Source of the DNA: Daphnia carinata
Taxonomy: Eukaryota > Arthropoda > Branchiopoda > Diplostraca > Daphniidae
Reading direction: 5' to 3'
Length of the DNA stretch: 64,000 nt
NCBI RefSeq assembly: GCF_022539665.2
Contig: NC_081338.1
Span: 4,401,679-4,465,678 of the forward strand
Shown here in pieces: positions 13,453 through 24,763 of the stretch (position 1 is its first letter; each line of letters opens with the position of its first letter). The notes below the pieces were generated by a model. The model worked only from the letters and a program-made list of their open reading frames with translations. It did not search any database and had not been told where the DNA came from. The position numbers and the translations under genes were made by a program.

Positions 13453-14114
13453 ATGAATCCGGCAGAAGTAGAATTCTTGGCCGAGAATCAGTCAATTCAG
13501 ATCACACCAAACTTTAGTCACGATCGGCTATATCTAATCTGTGGGGAAGTTGGTCCATTTAGACCTGGTATACCAGTTCAAGTTCCATTATGGATGGCTC
13601 TAAATTTAAAGCAACGTCAGAAATGTCGACTAACGGCGCCTGAATGGATGACAGTCGAGACACTGACAAAGATCAAAGAAGACGAGGGTCAGTCAAAGAC
13701 ATTCACACCCATGCCTGACGAACATTACATGGTTACAACACAACTCATTCTTGGAGCTGCTCCTCATGACATAGCCAACACAGATGAGATTCGCATATTA
13801 GTCAAGGTATTGCTTTAAACCCTCTAAAGAATCTCAGTTGATTCACAATTATTATATTGTAGGACATTTGGGATATGAGAATTGCAAAGCTAAGGTCTTC
13901 GGTTGATGCTTTCCTGAAGATTGGTGGCTCTCTTGCTAAAGTTGACCACCTCACTGTGATGGAAATTAATACAGTTCGTCCATTTCTACCTCATGCTTTG
14001 GATCAATTATTCAGGCTAAGACAGGTATGGTTAACAATCAAACTCTAAAGTATGTATTCTCATCAACTTATGATTTTGCAGGAGAAAAACTCTGCCTACA
14101 ACCAGACCCAATAA
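13453..14114 (+). CDS. GINS2: DNA replication complex GINS protein PSF2
   Basis: Three exons, 13453-13806, 13863-14024 and 14082-14114, give 182 residues, against about 185 in vertebrates. The N-terminus MNPAEVEFLAENQSIQITPN, the block VPLWMALNLKQRQKCRL, PEWMTVETL, FTPMPDEHYM and DIWDMRIAKLRSS are diagnostic of PSF2. GINS joins Cdc45 and the MCM2-7 ring to form the CMG helicase at replication forks in the nucleus; PSF2 is a structural subunit. The start is the ATG giving the canonical MNPAEVEF. No lesions were seen. The gene converges with the phosphatidylinositol-synthase-like gene about 130 bp downstream. Confidence 0.95.
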
Positions 14115-14240
14115 ATTTGTTCAACAAGCATGTGAGTAACCTCATATCAACTATTAAATTTCTGTGTTGTCCTTACTGAGTTTCATTACTGTTATTGTGA
14201 TGCATTTCGACTAGGGGTAGTGTTTACTTAACTCTTAAAT

Positions 14241-15199
14241 TTAATTTGGCTTTTCATTGCTATTGTTGTCCTTTAGAAGGTATTTTAGATGTACTTTAAC
14301 ACACCATAACTCCACCAATGCACAAAGAATCCTCCCAGCCAGTAAAATCAGGAATCCTAATGAAAGCATAATGTGGTTCAAACTTGCCAATTGTCCCCTG
14401 ATTTTTACATACCCGAAACTGGAATCCAAGAAGGCAAGAATGAGAGATGTGATGTAAAAACATTGCGGTCCCAACCAAACATCCAAATTGGTAGTACATG
14501 CAGACCTCCAACTGCAAGGATCCCATAAGGTGTTTTGAAACCTATTTGTTAATTATAGTTAATTACATGAAATCTGCTTCTTGGATATTTTTCCAATCCA
14601 GCACCTTTTGCCATAACTTTGTTCACATAGATTGGAGCATTTGCAAATGAATCTTTCCACAGTTGTTCTCGCCACCCTGCTCCATGACAGTGGTTGCACA
14701 CATAGGTGATCCATTCCAGGTTTGCGACAAGCAACCCCCACTATGGGTATTCACAGTTACAAAACATCATTGTTGGTATCAATTTACACTGTAAAATTAC
14801 CTTAAAATTTGACCAGATCATAGTCCTTCCAATATTATCTATTATTACATCCAGCTGTAAAGAATTAGTATAAATTAAAGGTAGTTTCTTTGATTTTTTA
14901 AATCATATCTTTTACCCATGCCCCAAATGCTGAACACTGATTTAATTTTCTTGCCGCATAACCATCAATTCCATCGCATGCAGCAAAAATTGCATAGAGG
15001 AGTACAGCTATCTCTGGAGATTCATCTTTTACGTGATGTGCTATGATGATGAGTATAAGTCTTGCGTAACCTGTTAGAAAAAAACGTTGATTTAGTATGT
15101 ATGAAATTTTTCCCTTGCAATTCTTGTTGGTCTAGATTTACCGATTAGATTAGGTACATAAAATGGAATGGCAAGATTAGAATTGGAATGCGATCCCAT
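14241..15199 (-). CDS. CDP-alcohol phosphatidyltransferase, phosphatidylinositol-synthase-like
   Basis: Exons 15199-15142, 15070-14916, 14854-14801, 14740-14605, 14541-14409 and 14382-14241 give 225 residues. The family motif DG(x)2AR(x)8G(x)3D(x)3D is complete across an exon join: DGYAARKLNQCSAFG, then AWLDVIID. FYVPNLIGYARLILIII near the N-terminus and AGRILCALVELWC near the C-terminus match phosphatidylinositol synthases (CDIPT), ER membrane enzymes that attach myo-inositol to CDP-diacylglycerol. The lumenal part (EWITYVCNHCHGAGW) differs from vertebrate CDIPT, so I leave the exact substrate open. One oddity: joining the last two exons needs an intron of only 26 nt (14408-14383); otherwise there is a frameshift there. 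Head-to-head with HSPBAP1, with under 200 bp between the two start codons. Confidence 0.8.
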
Positions 15200-15393
15200 A
15201 GCTTAAATTTTCTCCGATTCTCCGCAGAGAATTAAGCAGCTCGTTTTATTGTTGGATACACATTTAAGACTGACGTATTGCAACCGTTCCGTTAAACATT
15301 GAAATATTGGCTCGGCGATGATTTTGTTATTGTCTCTGTTTTACATAACTAATGCAAGATGGCTATCTTTTATTTTCAGATAATCACCGGGAG
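15200..15393. promoter_or_regulatory. Compact divergent promoter between PI-synthase-like gene and HSPBAP1
   Basis: 194 bp separate the two start codons, which point away from each other. No TATA box is evident in either direction. Such spacing is typical of shared housekeeping promoters. A TTATTTTCAG| sequence at 15370-15379 could be the end of a 5' UTR intron of the plus-strand gene. Confidence 0.5.
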
Positions 15394-16634
15394 ATGGCGA
15401 CAAATAGCCCTGATCCCGCACAGATTCGGCGGTTAATTAGCCGCGTTCAAAAGCCTCTAGTCTTCCGTGGATTAATCGACTCGTGGCCTATGCTAAAGTT
15501 TTCTCAAAGCGAGTGGAATAATTTGTTTCATCAAATGGAATTAGAATGCCGAGTGGGTAGCAGAAATTCCCGAGGAGATCAACCTCAATGGGAAGGTAAA
15601 TCTGACAATATCAAGTGCTCATACTCCGAGTTCATCAAGTGGTCCGAGAATTCTAGTTATGTGCGTAACCCGGAAATGAGTGATTTAGAAACGGACAAAC
15701 ATTTCCTTTATTATGGTTACAAATATATGAAGGACATTTTTAATTCGGAAGTTCTGCGAATGACGGAATGGAAAGCTTTCGGCTATCCCGAAAAAAATGG
15801 AGCTGAATCAACGTTCTGGATGGGTACAGCTGGTGCCCACACCCCGTGCCATTATGATACTTATGGATGTAACCTAGTGGCCCAGTTATCCGGCAGGAAG
15901 CGCTGGATTCTTTTTCCTCCCGAAGATACTGATTTCCTCAAGCCAACACGAGTACCATACGAAGAATCGAGTGTTTACAGCAGGATCAACTTTGAAAAAT
16001 GGATTGGAACAATACCCGATATCGAGGGTACTCATCCTCACGTGGTAGACTTACTTCCTGGTGATGTCCTCTTCGTTCCGAGGCATTGGTGGCATCATGT
16101 GCGCAACGAAGAGTTGTCAATTAGCATCAACACCTGGCTGGAACTCACCAACGATGATCAGGAAGCCCGTCTTCATGAATCGCTGGTCAAGTTCTTTGTG
16201 GCGCATACCTCCCGTAATCTACCACCGAATCTGGTTTCCGAATTGCTTAATCCAAACGAAGTATACTTTTGCCCTAAATTTTCTAAATCCTTTATTGCCG
16301 GATATCGACTTATAATATTGTTTTTTAAATAAAACAGGAAGATATGGCGTATGCAGATCTGGATGAAATCCAAAACTTCGTTCAGTATTGTTTCAAAGCA
16401 TTGAAGGATAACGAAACTGATAGCAAAAATGTTCCAGAAGATGTTGATGCTTTGCCAGACGAGCCGTGGATTCTTCCAGTTATTTGTAAAGAATCTTCCG
16501 AGCCTAAAGTAAAAAAGGCTCGCTCCGCTGATGCCCATTCAAAAATTGAAGCTCTCGACATTGTAAGAGCCTTCTGTCATCCGCGTGTTATTGAAACTGT
16601 CTCACAGATTCTCAAAAATGAATTCAAGACTTGA
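15394..16634 (+). CDS. HSPBAP1: JmjC-domain protein, HSPB1-associated protein 1
   Basis: Two exons, 15394-16260 and 16338-16634, give 387 residues. The N-terminus has KPLVFRGLIDSWPML, typical of the family. The JmjC core has TPCHYDTYGCNLVAQLSGRK, in which His153 and Asp155 are the HxD iron ligands, then WILFPPEDTDFLKPTRVPYE and LLPGDVLFVPRHWWHHVRN, where His234 would be the third ligand. Ligands for Fe(II) are therefore intact, and a 2-oxoglutarate-dependent oxygenase fold is expected. HSPBAP1 binds small heat-shock protein Hsp27 in mammals; its substrate is not settled. The exon 2 tail is acidic, then helical. An upstream in-frame ATG at 15352 exists, but the start at 15394 matches the short N-terminus of the family and follows a possible splice acceptor. 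Confidence 0.9.
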
Positions 16635-17077
16635 AAACATCGATCATCGAAGGTTATTTTTGTGTCACATTTGTTAGTTTAATTTCCGCAAGTTGTCCCT
16701 AGGAACTATTTCTTTTTTTTTTTCTTCTGATTCAACTTAGTAATAAAACGAATTGCCTCGCGTTTATGCCAGATTGGGGGCAGTTAACTTTCAAATTGTT
16801 GAGGGTTCATCGTATCTCTCCACAAGTATGAAATTAGCTTTAAAAATAGCGGAGAAAGTGAACATCAGTTTAAGTTTATTACCCATTGCATATTGATATA
16901 ACATTTGTCCGATTTTTAATGAAACTGAAATACTGATAAAATACTTGTGCTCTAAAAAGACTAAGAAAAATGTATATCATGTATGCCAGAAGCACAAAAA
17001 ATGCAATGTGTTTGCACCATCTTATAGTCGGTCATGTCCACATCGGCAATGTTTTTCTCGTTCAATAATGGCAGTAT
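16635..17077. other. 3' ends of HSPBAP1 and MIOX, no further gene
   Basis: Convergent tail region of 443 bp, AT-rich, with an AATAAA-type signal shortly after the HSPBAP1 stop (AATAAAACG near 16741). The rest is expected to be MIOX 3' UTR and spacer. Confidence 0.5.
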
Positions 17078-19463
17078 TCACCAAAGAACAATTCCGGGAA
17101 TATACTTGTCAATCAGTGATTGGTAGTAAGGGGTGAGTGCCTTCACGTCGGGAATAGAATCGCTTTTGGTGTACAAGTCAAATTCACTGTATAAAATTAT
17201 GAGAATTTACGATCTGTGACCGTATGTAATAAAGTGTTAAAAGTAGGTTAGGATTACTTGAACTCGCGGACCCATGGCAGCATTTGCAAGTCACGTTCAG
17301 AGCACAGGTGCATATAATCGCCTCCGGAGTGCCACGGGTAGAACGAGTGATACCTGACGATCATAAAGACATAAACGAAGTCGTGTGAAAAGCAATAACA
17401 TGTGCACAATTTTCTCCTGTCATATAACGAGGAGAATCAAATTCAGAATTCCAATTCATCGCTTAGATTTGGATCTCGTCTACAACTTTCCAAACTTCCG
17501 GGGAGTATTTAAAGGCCCAGCGTGAGGCAGTAAGGAATCAATCACATCCAGAAGTCCTCATCAAACGAAACCAAGTAAGTTGGCTAACTCTTCTTTCAAA
17601 TTCAACGTTTCCAAGATTATTTAATTTAAATCTTTTACAGGATGAAATTCTTCGCAACTGTTTTGGTTTTGGGATTGATCTTGGCTCTCAATCAAGCCGC
17701 TCCTCTTTCGGTGGAAGAAAGGCAATTTGACAGCATTGGACAGACAATCAGTACCATTGCTGGGATCCCTTCAAGCCTAGCCTCCATATTCACGCCGCCA
17801 GTTCTTCCGAGCTTCAGTGCATTACGCGCCATGATGAGCTCCTTCTTCAACTTTTTACCAAATCTAATTACGGATTTGTAAACGCAACTGCCGTACACAC
17901 GCTGGGCGTCGCTTGTTTTTCTTTTCACATTTTCTTTAGATTTTTCCAACCGTATTTTCGAGAAAATAAACAATTAAAAGTAATTCATGTAACATACCTG
18001 ACCATGTAGAGAGCTTCGTCCGGTAGCGTAGTGCCGTGATTCCGCAATACTCGGTACAGGTATTCGTCATGACCCCAAGACATGGTCACCTTATCCAGCC
18101 CACACTTGGGGAAATAAATGCCGTATTCGGTGTTGTAACGAGGATCGTTCAAGTCCGGGTTTTCATCAAAAGTGTTTGAACGGTAGACAATAGATGGGGC
18201 AAAAGCAGCACCACAAACGAAGGTGTCACCGACCACTGCCCACTGCGGCTCGTAAAACGCCATAACCTTGACAAAAAATCCAGCATTAAGACTGCTGTTG
18301 ACAGGAAAATAACAGGTTAGTTACTAGATTACCTTGCCCAGATCATGGATTAGACCAGTCAAGTGAAACCAGTCACGGTCTGGATGAGATTCACGAATAC
18401 GTTCAGCGGTCTGGAAGGCGTGAACAATGTTTGGTAGATCCGAGTCAGGATCAGATTCGTCTACTAGATTGTTGAGCCGTTCTAAAGCCTCCATAATTGT
18501 GGAGGAAAAGCGATCGAATTTGCACCATTCGTTCAGCTACAAAACGAATTATATTGTTAATTGGCATAAGTATTGGTAATAATTTATTGTTTACTTTGCC
18601 CTGGGCGAATTCCGTTGTTTGATATGTATGCATCAATTTGTAGGTGCGAAACACCCGTTCGTGAATACTGTCAATACCATCGTATTGGCGAAACGCCTCT
18701 ATGGGTTTATTTGCGAAAATTGGCTCGGGTCGGATCATCCTGGAAATGTCCGTACATTCGACCTACAAAAACAAGTAATTAACTAATAGTTTCCTTTATC
18801 CTTTTAAGTCAAATAGAAAGTTCAAAGTGGAGTCAATGATACTCTTATTTGGCTAGGAGAAACTTCGGCGGCCATTCAACTGACCAGTTGAACCTTGCTA
18901 TTGTGGCTGTGATAGGAACAATCATGTTTTTACGAAATGTTCCTCGAAATTGAAAAGCAAGTAGAAGATAAGTTGAAAGTTCAATAACAGATAAGCAACG
19001 GCTGAAGAATATTTTCTTGATTGAATAGTGAAAGCCCCCATGATATCTGAGAAAAACAATCCCCTCCCCAATTTCCAACCCCTGAAGACATGAACCCTCC
19101 CAACTCCCAAGATGGCGTCAAAACTTGCCAGTTCCAAGAAAAACGCGTAAATGGTTTTAACAACAAAATATTTAATGTCACTAAAAATTATCGTAGTGTG
19201 GATTTAAAAAAACAATACTATTTACTAACTCGTTCAAATTAATTAGACTAATTAAAAATACGCAAATTGCATGTCGTTGCATGGCAATGTCTCGATAAAT
19301 CCGTATCGCGTCTCACACTGTTGGCCATGTGCTTCTAGCAAGAACAGCTCTTACTTAGATGGCACGTAAAACTTTAAAACCACGTTTTAGAATGTACAGT
19401 CTTGTAACAAAAGAAGAAAACATCTTTTTAATAACATACCTGATGTTTGGCAATGATTCTCAT
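17078..19463 (-). CDS. MIOX: Myo-inositol oxygenase
   Basis: Six exons, 19463-19440, 18762-18595, 18536-18333, 18266-17998, 17353-17258 and 17186-17078, give 289 residues (human 285). MIOX oxidises myo-inositol to D-glucuronate in the cytosol using a di-iron centre. Seen: DWFHLTGLIHDLGKVMAF with the HD ligand pair; WAVVGDTFVCG; the segment PDLNDPRYNTEYGIYFPKCG; SWGHDEYLYRVLRNHG with a further His-Asp pair; RYHSFYPWHSGGDYMHLCS with the substrate-loop histidines; and a C-terminal DVKALTPYYQSLIDKY. All the metal and substrate residues I know appear intact. The first coding exon is only 24 n, followed by a 677-bp intron. A separate small gene lies antisense inside the intron 17997-17354. Confidence 0.95.
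17507..17516 (+). promoter_or_regulatory. TATA-like box of the nested secreted-peptide gene
   Basis: TATTTAAAGG, about 30 bp before a likely transcription start near 17537. The gene's 5' UTR exon would end at 17575 (ACCAA|GTAAGT), with a 65-bp intron to 17640. Confidence 0.5.
17642..17881 (+). CDS. Small secreted peptide nested in a MIOX intron
   Basis: A single coding exon of 79 residues. It starts one base after a splice acceptor (TTTTACAG|G-ATG) that pairs with the donor at 17576 in a short non-coding first exon. MKFFATVLVLGLILALNQAA is a textbook signal peptide. The mature peptide of about 59 residues has no cysteine and is rich in Ser, Ile, Phe and Pro (IAGIPSSLASIFTPPVLPSF), ending NFLPNLITDL. 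It has its own TATA-like box and an AATAAA signal at 17965-17970, so the whole transcription unit fits inside the MIOX intron on the opposite strand. Function unknown: an antimicrobial, lipid-interacting or cuticle-associated peptide is possible but unproven. Confidence 0.65.
   Translation: MKFFATVLVLGLILALNQAAPLSVEERQFDSIGQTISTIAGIPSSLASIFTPPVLPSFSALRAMMSSFFNFLPNLITDL
17965..17970 (+). terminator. Polyadenylation signal of the nested gene
   Basis: AATAAA, 84 bp after the stop codon and 28 bp before MIOX exon 17998-18266 begins on the opposite strand. This keeps the two transcripts almost non-overlapping in exons. Confidence 0.5.
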
Positions 19464-20318
19464 TTTGGCTCCTAGCTGGTATTTTTCTTACGTCGTTCTA
19501 GTTCACTGTCTAGCGTTGCACTGAAATTCCACTCGCTGCTGCCCTCCAACGCTGCACCATCCTGGTTCATGGTGTTCTTCTTGCAAAGGTAATGATACTA
19601 TCTGTAGATATGCGTACTGCTTATATGGCCATATGTTTTTCTCCTTTAAAAACAAAACACCAAATTTACCGATGAAATCGGCTTGTTTGCTATATTGGCC
19701 GTTGCAAAGAGAAAGTCTCTCGCAGATGATGCCCCCAGCTAAATACCTTCGTCCAAAACGAAACACGTCGTGCAACGATAAATTTGGCGGGCGCCGTATT
19801 TCCTACTTACGTCCTTGTTTTCTATCTTGTTATGTTATTTTGAACTTCCTTTTGAAAATCCTTAGGCAATTTATCTAGTTTTAGTTGCAAAAGCTTAACA
19901 AGTCTTTCTTAGGAATCCTAAATGTAACTTGATTTCTTATGGCAGGCAATGAAACGACGGCCTAACGAGGCAATGACATTAGAGAAGGGGATGCTCTAGA
20001 AGATTTAATACCTGGGTTCCAGGAAGTACGCCTAACACCCCAACTATAAAATTTCAGCACATTTGCACGCACCCTCTCGTCTTTCACGATGATACGTGGA
20101 ACCATTACCCATAACCAGGTAATCTCAATTATGACGACATATAGGCCGTTTTCTGCGAAATTCGAATGTGAGTCTCTGACTCAAGGACACTCATCGGCCA
20201 ATGGAAAATACGATTCGCGTGCAAGGAGTTTCGAGTACCCTACATAAATGGGTGCAAAGGTGAAAAGAGTTCATCAGTGTACTGACAACTTCGTCTCAGT
20301 GATCTCATATTTCTCAAG
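19464..20318. other. Divergent spacer between MIOX and FLYWCH gene
   Basis: 855 bp without a supported gene. Only short open frames occur. It must contain the promoters of MIOX (leftward) and the FLYWCH gene (rightward). ACATAAATGGG near 20244 is a weak TATA-like candidate for the latter. Confidence 0.4.
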
Positions 20319-21442
20319 ATGCCTTGGCCATCCTCCTCTCCTTCCAATGTCGTCGAAGTAGTGTTCTGCCGCACCAAGTGTGATAAAATGGCTGTTATTC
20401 ATCAGGATTACTATTTCCATCACAACCGCAAATATAAGGTATGAGTTTTGTTTTACGATCCTTGTTAATCTCGTTTTTTAATTCAATATCTTTATTCATC
20501 AATATTTTTAACATCTAGGGAGGTGATTATTGGTGTTGCGCTCAACGTGGATGCAAAGTCCGTCTGATTAGCAGTCGCGTCGATCACGAGACCGGACGGA
20601 TGGAATTCTCTCGTCGTAACAAAGCGATCCAGCATCTACATCCACCGAATGCACCAAATCTCATTGAAAAAGAGTTTCGTCGTCAGCTGGTCACGCAGTT
20701 TGATAGAGTTACAGCCAGTGAATCGGGTTCGCCACAACCAGCCACTGCTGCTTCAGTACGTTTAGTATACGATCAACTGCGTCGTCAGGCAATGGAACGT
20801 GGCGTACCAGAGCCTCTGATTCCCTCGTTTTGGAATGTACGTAGTACTATGTACCGAATTCGTCGCAAGCGGGAATTGCTCCATACTTCACCTAGTGAAG
20901 CATCTGATCCCGAAAGAAGAGGTACGTGATAGAATTTTGTATTGTAACAACCCATGTACTCATTCATATCTTTTTATTTTGTAGAGAATAATGGAGCTTC
21001 AGCTGGAGAAGGATCTGCTAGATCAGAACCAGAATCTCCAAACTCGTCCACTGAAGCATCGGCTAGCCCAATGCAAACGGAACCTTTATGTCTTGTCACT
21101 TGGAAGAATAATGCTCTTCCGGAGCCACAACATCAGTATCATCGTGATCTTGCTCGCCCGCATCCTTCCCCGATCCTGTTTCAAACTCTTCAGACGCCGG
21201 GCACATCCCCTCCTGTTCCGTCCATCTATCAACAGCCGTCGATGCAGTTTCAAACTACAAGTGCTATTACTCCAATCCCGCCAATCGATCCGAATATTCT
21301 ACGCTACTCTAGTCATTTTTTGCCCAGCTTATTTGCTCCTATTGCTTCAGGACAGTCATCGGAAATATTGCAATATTACGCAGCCATGCATGGCGAATAT
21401 TTGCGCTCGCTCATCGCTCTCAGCTGTTATCCTCCTGCTTAA
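20319..21442 (+). CDS. FLYWCH-type zinc-finger protein
   Basis: Three exons, 20319-20438, 20519-20921 and 20985-21442, give 326 residues. The FLYWCH zinc finger spans residues about 15-80 across the first intron: VEVVFCRTKCDKMAVIHQDY, then GGDYWCCAQRGCKVRLISS and a closing HLHPP. This gives the C..C..H-x-H arrangement with the YWCC core. It is a DNA- or protein-binding module found in transposase-derived and regulatory proteins (mod(mdg4)-like). A helical middle part (RRQLVTQFDRV, RRKRELLH) precedes a Ser/Pro/Gln-rich C-terminus, so a nuclear regulator is the best guess. The last 90 or so bases of the coding region were copied with the downstream receptor duplication (see 23130-23215). Confidence 0.8.
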
Positions 21443-21637
21443 TCACCGTTAATTGCTTCGCTCTACTCCTTATTGACGCTCGCTAATGATAAAAAAATTG
21501 ACGATGGACGTCTCGTTTGGAACATTTCAACATAATTGAATACAATCCGATCAACAGCACGTTGTCAAGGTGATGGCGTTTCTCGAAAAAAATGCATAAA
21601 GCTGCCCAGTAGCGGGACCGTGACGGACTATGCAGAC

Positions 21638-22988
21638 ATGACTGGGCTAAGGAATCGGTTCAACGAATCAGCCTCTGGTCTTCATCGTCTCCTCCGCTTT
21701 CTTGGTCTTGATTCTGCTATCGGATCTAGCAAATGGAAAACCAAACTTTGGGGCAGCATTGTTTTTTTGGTTATGTCTCAAGCTGGCCTGTACGTGTTCG
21801 TTATACGTTCTCTTGCTCATTTTAAAGGTTTCCTCGTCGAACTGTTTGCTACCATTACCTTGTTGGGTCGCCTCGCCCGCGTTGCCAGCGTCAGCATCAT
21901 ACACCTGGTTTTACTTCTAAAATTGGACCGATTTCTGGACTCATTTTGCAACCAACTAAATCTGGTTGATTTACAATTATGCCTGCCTAATTTGTCCGGA
22001 GTTCGTCGTTTCACCACCGCCGGAGTAGTTTGGACCCTTTTAGTGGTAATTTTTTTATAACCACAAAGAAAATCTAATATTCTTAAGAAATGAACCTGTT
22101 GATAGTGTAACAGTCATGCTATTTGCGCAACGTACGTGGAGCTTGTTGAAAGTGACAGAAAACATTCCATCTCTCTACTGGAAAGGCTGCAGCAATTCGT
22201 TCGTCTAGAGGGTTATATGATTATAGATGGTTCTATTGTGATCTTCTGCACTTGCGGAGAACTGTTGGTCATCTTTTATCGACAACTGGCTGAGGACGTA
22301 ATTGTTCGTCCGTCTTCAAAAGAATTTTTCCGCTTCTCATCCATTTCAACTCAACTCTCGAGAGCTACTGCCTTTCTACGGACTCAGTTTTCTACCATCT
22401 TGTTGGTCAACTGCATTCATTCGTCCGTCTGTCTGCTTATTTTTTCTGATGCACTTATATCTGAACTTCGGAATCCTAAATTGAAGATTACTGCACTTTG
22501 GGATTTTGCCACTTTTTTTGGTTCCCTAGTTCGTTTATGGTTGGTATGCCATACTGCTGACAAGATTTGCAATGCCGTAACATATTGTGTTTATTTTAAT
22601 GTCAACTAAACCAGTAATTTTGTTTTGTTTTCTTAGAATCAACGATGCATTCATAGCCTGAGACGTCTGAGAGATTTTGCCATATTGGATATTAACCCTT
22701 CGTATCAGCGCAGTCAGGTAGAATGTCACAAACAGCGATGTTTTTTATTTTTTATTTACCTCCCTTGTAATTACTAGATTACATTGGCGATAGTGGAAAT
22801 TCCCAGGACGCTGCAAAATTTCAAGTTGTTTGGGGTGATCACGTTGTCAAAGGATTTCTTTCTTGGGGTATGATTTAATTAACTTTCTGTTTATTCTGCA
22901 AATTTTCGATTTTCTGATACATCACTTTTAACAGGTATTAGAGACAACGGCAGCTTACGCAATAATGTTAAAAGAATTAAACACTTAA
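21638..22988 (+). CDS. Gustatory receptor family (7TM chemoreceptor), copy 1
   Basis: Five exons, 21638-22045, 22106-22576, 22637-22717, 22778-22867 and 22935-22988, all with intact borders, give 367 residues from the ATG at MTGLRNRFN. The intron pattern, with three phase-0 introns near the C-terminus and a short last exon coding VLETTAAYAIMLKELNT, is typical of arthropod gustatory receptors. Several hydrophobic segments are visible (IVFLVMSQAGLYVFVI, VVWTLLV, YMIIDGSIVIFCTCGELLVI, ILLVNCIHSSVCLLIFSDAL and others). Such proteins form ligand-gated cation channels in chemosensory dendrites. The frame is open further upstream without an ATG; in copy 2 the aligned upstream codon is ATG (MTDYADMTG), here GTG. 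Ligand cannot be inferred. Confidence 0.85.
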
Positions 22989-23129
22989 AGGCTGGAAAAC
23001 GTAGTCGTAAGTTTAATATTCAATGTGATTTTTTAAAAACTAATGCTTAATACTTTTTTAACTACTTGAAACTTGACTCTGCAAAAACAACGTTTTAAGG
23101 ATTTTTCTATAGGAATTTCATGCGGCTTG

Positions 23130-23215
23130 GGCAGTCATCGGTAGTATTACAATATTACGCAGCCATGCATGGCGAATAGCGAATATTCGCGCTCGCTCAT
23201 GGCTCTCAGCTGTTA
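23130..23215 (+). pseudogene. Duplicated tail fragment of the FLYWCH gene
   Basis: This stretch repeats the end of the FLYWCH coding exon (21352-21442) with substitutions, a short insertion of about 7 bp in CATGGCGAATAGCGAATATT and a changed stop context. It was carried along by the tandem duplication and has no upstream exons, so it is not expected to be expressed as protein. Confidence 0.75.
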
Positions 23216-23396
23216 ACGTGTTAATCACCATTAATTGCTTCGCTCTCCTCTTTATTGACGCTCGCTAATGATCAAAAATTGACGATGGACGTCTCGTTTG
23301 GAACATTTCAACCTAATTGAATACAATCCGATCAACAGCACGTTGTCATGGTGATGGCATTTCTCGGAAAAATGCATAAAGCCCATTAGCGGGACT

Positions 23397-24763
23397 ATGA
23401 CGGATTATGCAGACATGACTGGGCTAAGGAATCGGTTCAACGGATCAGCCTCTGGTCTTCATCGTCTCCTCCGCTTTCTTGGTCTTGATTCTGCAACCGG
23501 ATCTAGCAAATGGAAAACTAAACTTTGTGGCAGCATTGTTTTTTTGGTTATGTCTCAGGCTGGCCTGTACGTGTTCGTTATACGTTCACTTCCTCATTTT
23601 AAAGGTTTCCTCGTAAAATTGATTGCCAGCATTATCTTGTTCGACCGCTTTACCCGTTTCTTCAGCGTCTGCAGCATTCACCTAGTTTTACTTTTGAAAT
23701 TGAACCGATTTCTGGACTCATTTTGCAACCAACTGAATCCGGTTGATATACAGTTGTGCCTTCCTAAGTTGTCCGGAGTTCGTCGTTTCGCCACCGCCGG
23801 AGTAGTTTGGACCCTTTTCGTGGTAATTAAAAAAAAAAATAATTCATAAAGTAAATCTTTTAAAAAGTAAATCTTTTCAAGTGTAACAGTCAAGCCATTT
23901 GCGCAACATACGTGGAGCTCGTGGAAAGTAACAGGAAACATTCTATCTCTCTACTTGAAAGACTACAGCAATTCATTCGTCTCGAGAGTTATATGATTTT
24001 AGATGTGTCTGTGGTAATCTTTTGCACCTGCGGGGAACTGTTGGTCATCTTTTATCGACAATTGGCTGAAGAAGTAATTGTTCGTCCGTCTTCAAAAGAA
24101 TTTTTCCGCTTCTCATCCATTTCAACTCAACTATCGGGAGCTACTGCCTTTCTGCGGACTCAGTTTTCTACAGTTTTGTTGATCAACTGCATTCATTCGT
24201 CCGTCTGCCTTCTTCTGTTTTCTGATGCATTTATATCTGAACTTCGGAATCCTAACTTGAAGATTACTGCACTTTGGACCTCTATCACTTTGGTTGATTG
24301 CCTAGTTCGCTTATGGTTGATATGCCATACTGCCGACAAAATTTTCAATGCCGTAAAATATTGTGTTTATTTTAATTTCAAGTAAGCCAGTAATTATTTT
24401 TTTTTCTTAGAATCAACGATGCATTCGTAGCCTGAGATGTCTGAGAGACTGTACCATATTGGATATTAACCCTTCGTATCAGCGCAGTCAGGTAGAATGT
24501 CACAAACAGCGATCTCTTTTATTTTTTGTTTACCTCCATTGTACCCAATTATTAGATTACATTGGCGATAGTGGAAATTCCCAGGACGCTGCAACACTTC
24601 AAGTTGTTCGGGATGATCACGTTGTCAAAGCAACTCGTTCTTGGGGTATGATTTTAACAAACTTTCTGCTTATTTTGCATACTATCGATTTTTTGATTAC
24701 TTTTAACAGGTATTGGAGACAACCGCAGCTTACATAATAATGTTAAACGAATTAAAAAGTTAG
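23397..24763 (+). CDS. Gustatory receptor family (7TM chemoreceptor), copy 2
   Basis: Same structure as copy 1: exons 23397-23822, 23882-24352, 24411-24491, 24556-24645 and 24710-24763, 373 residues, starting MTDYADMTGLRNRF. The protein is very similar to copy 1 through most of exon 1 and exon 2. Differences concentrate in the membrane loops (for example KLIASIILFDRFTRFFSVC against ELFATITLLGRLARVASVS). No frameshift or stop is seen, so both copies look functional. The high identity of introns and flanks implies a recent duplication. Confidence 0.85.
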
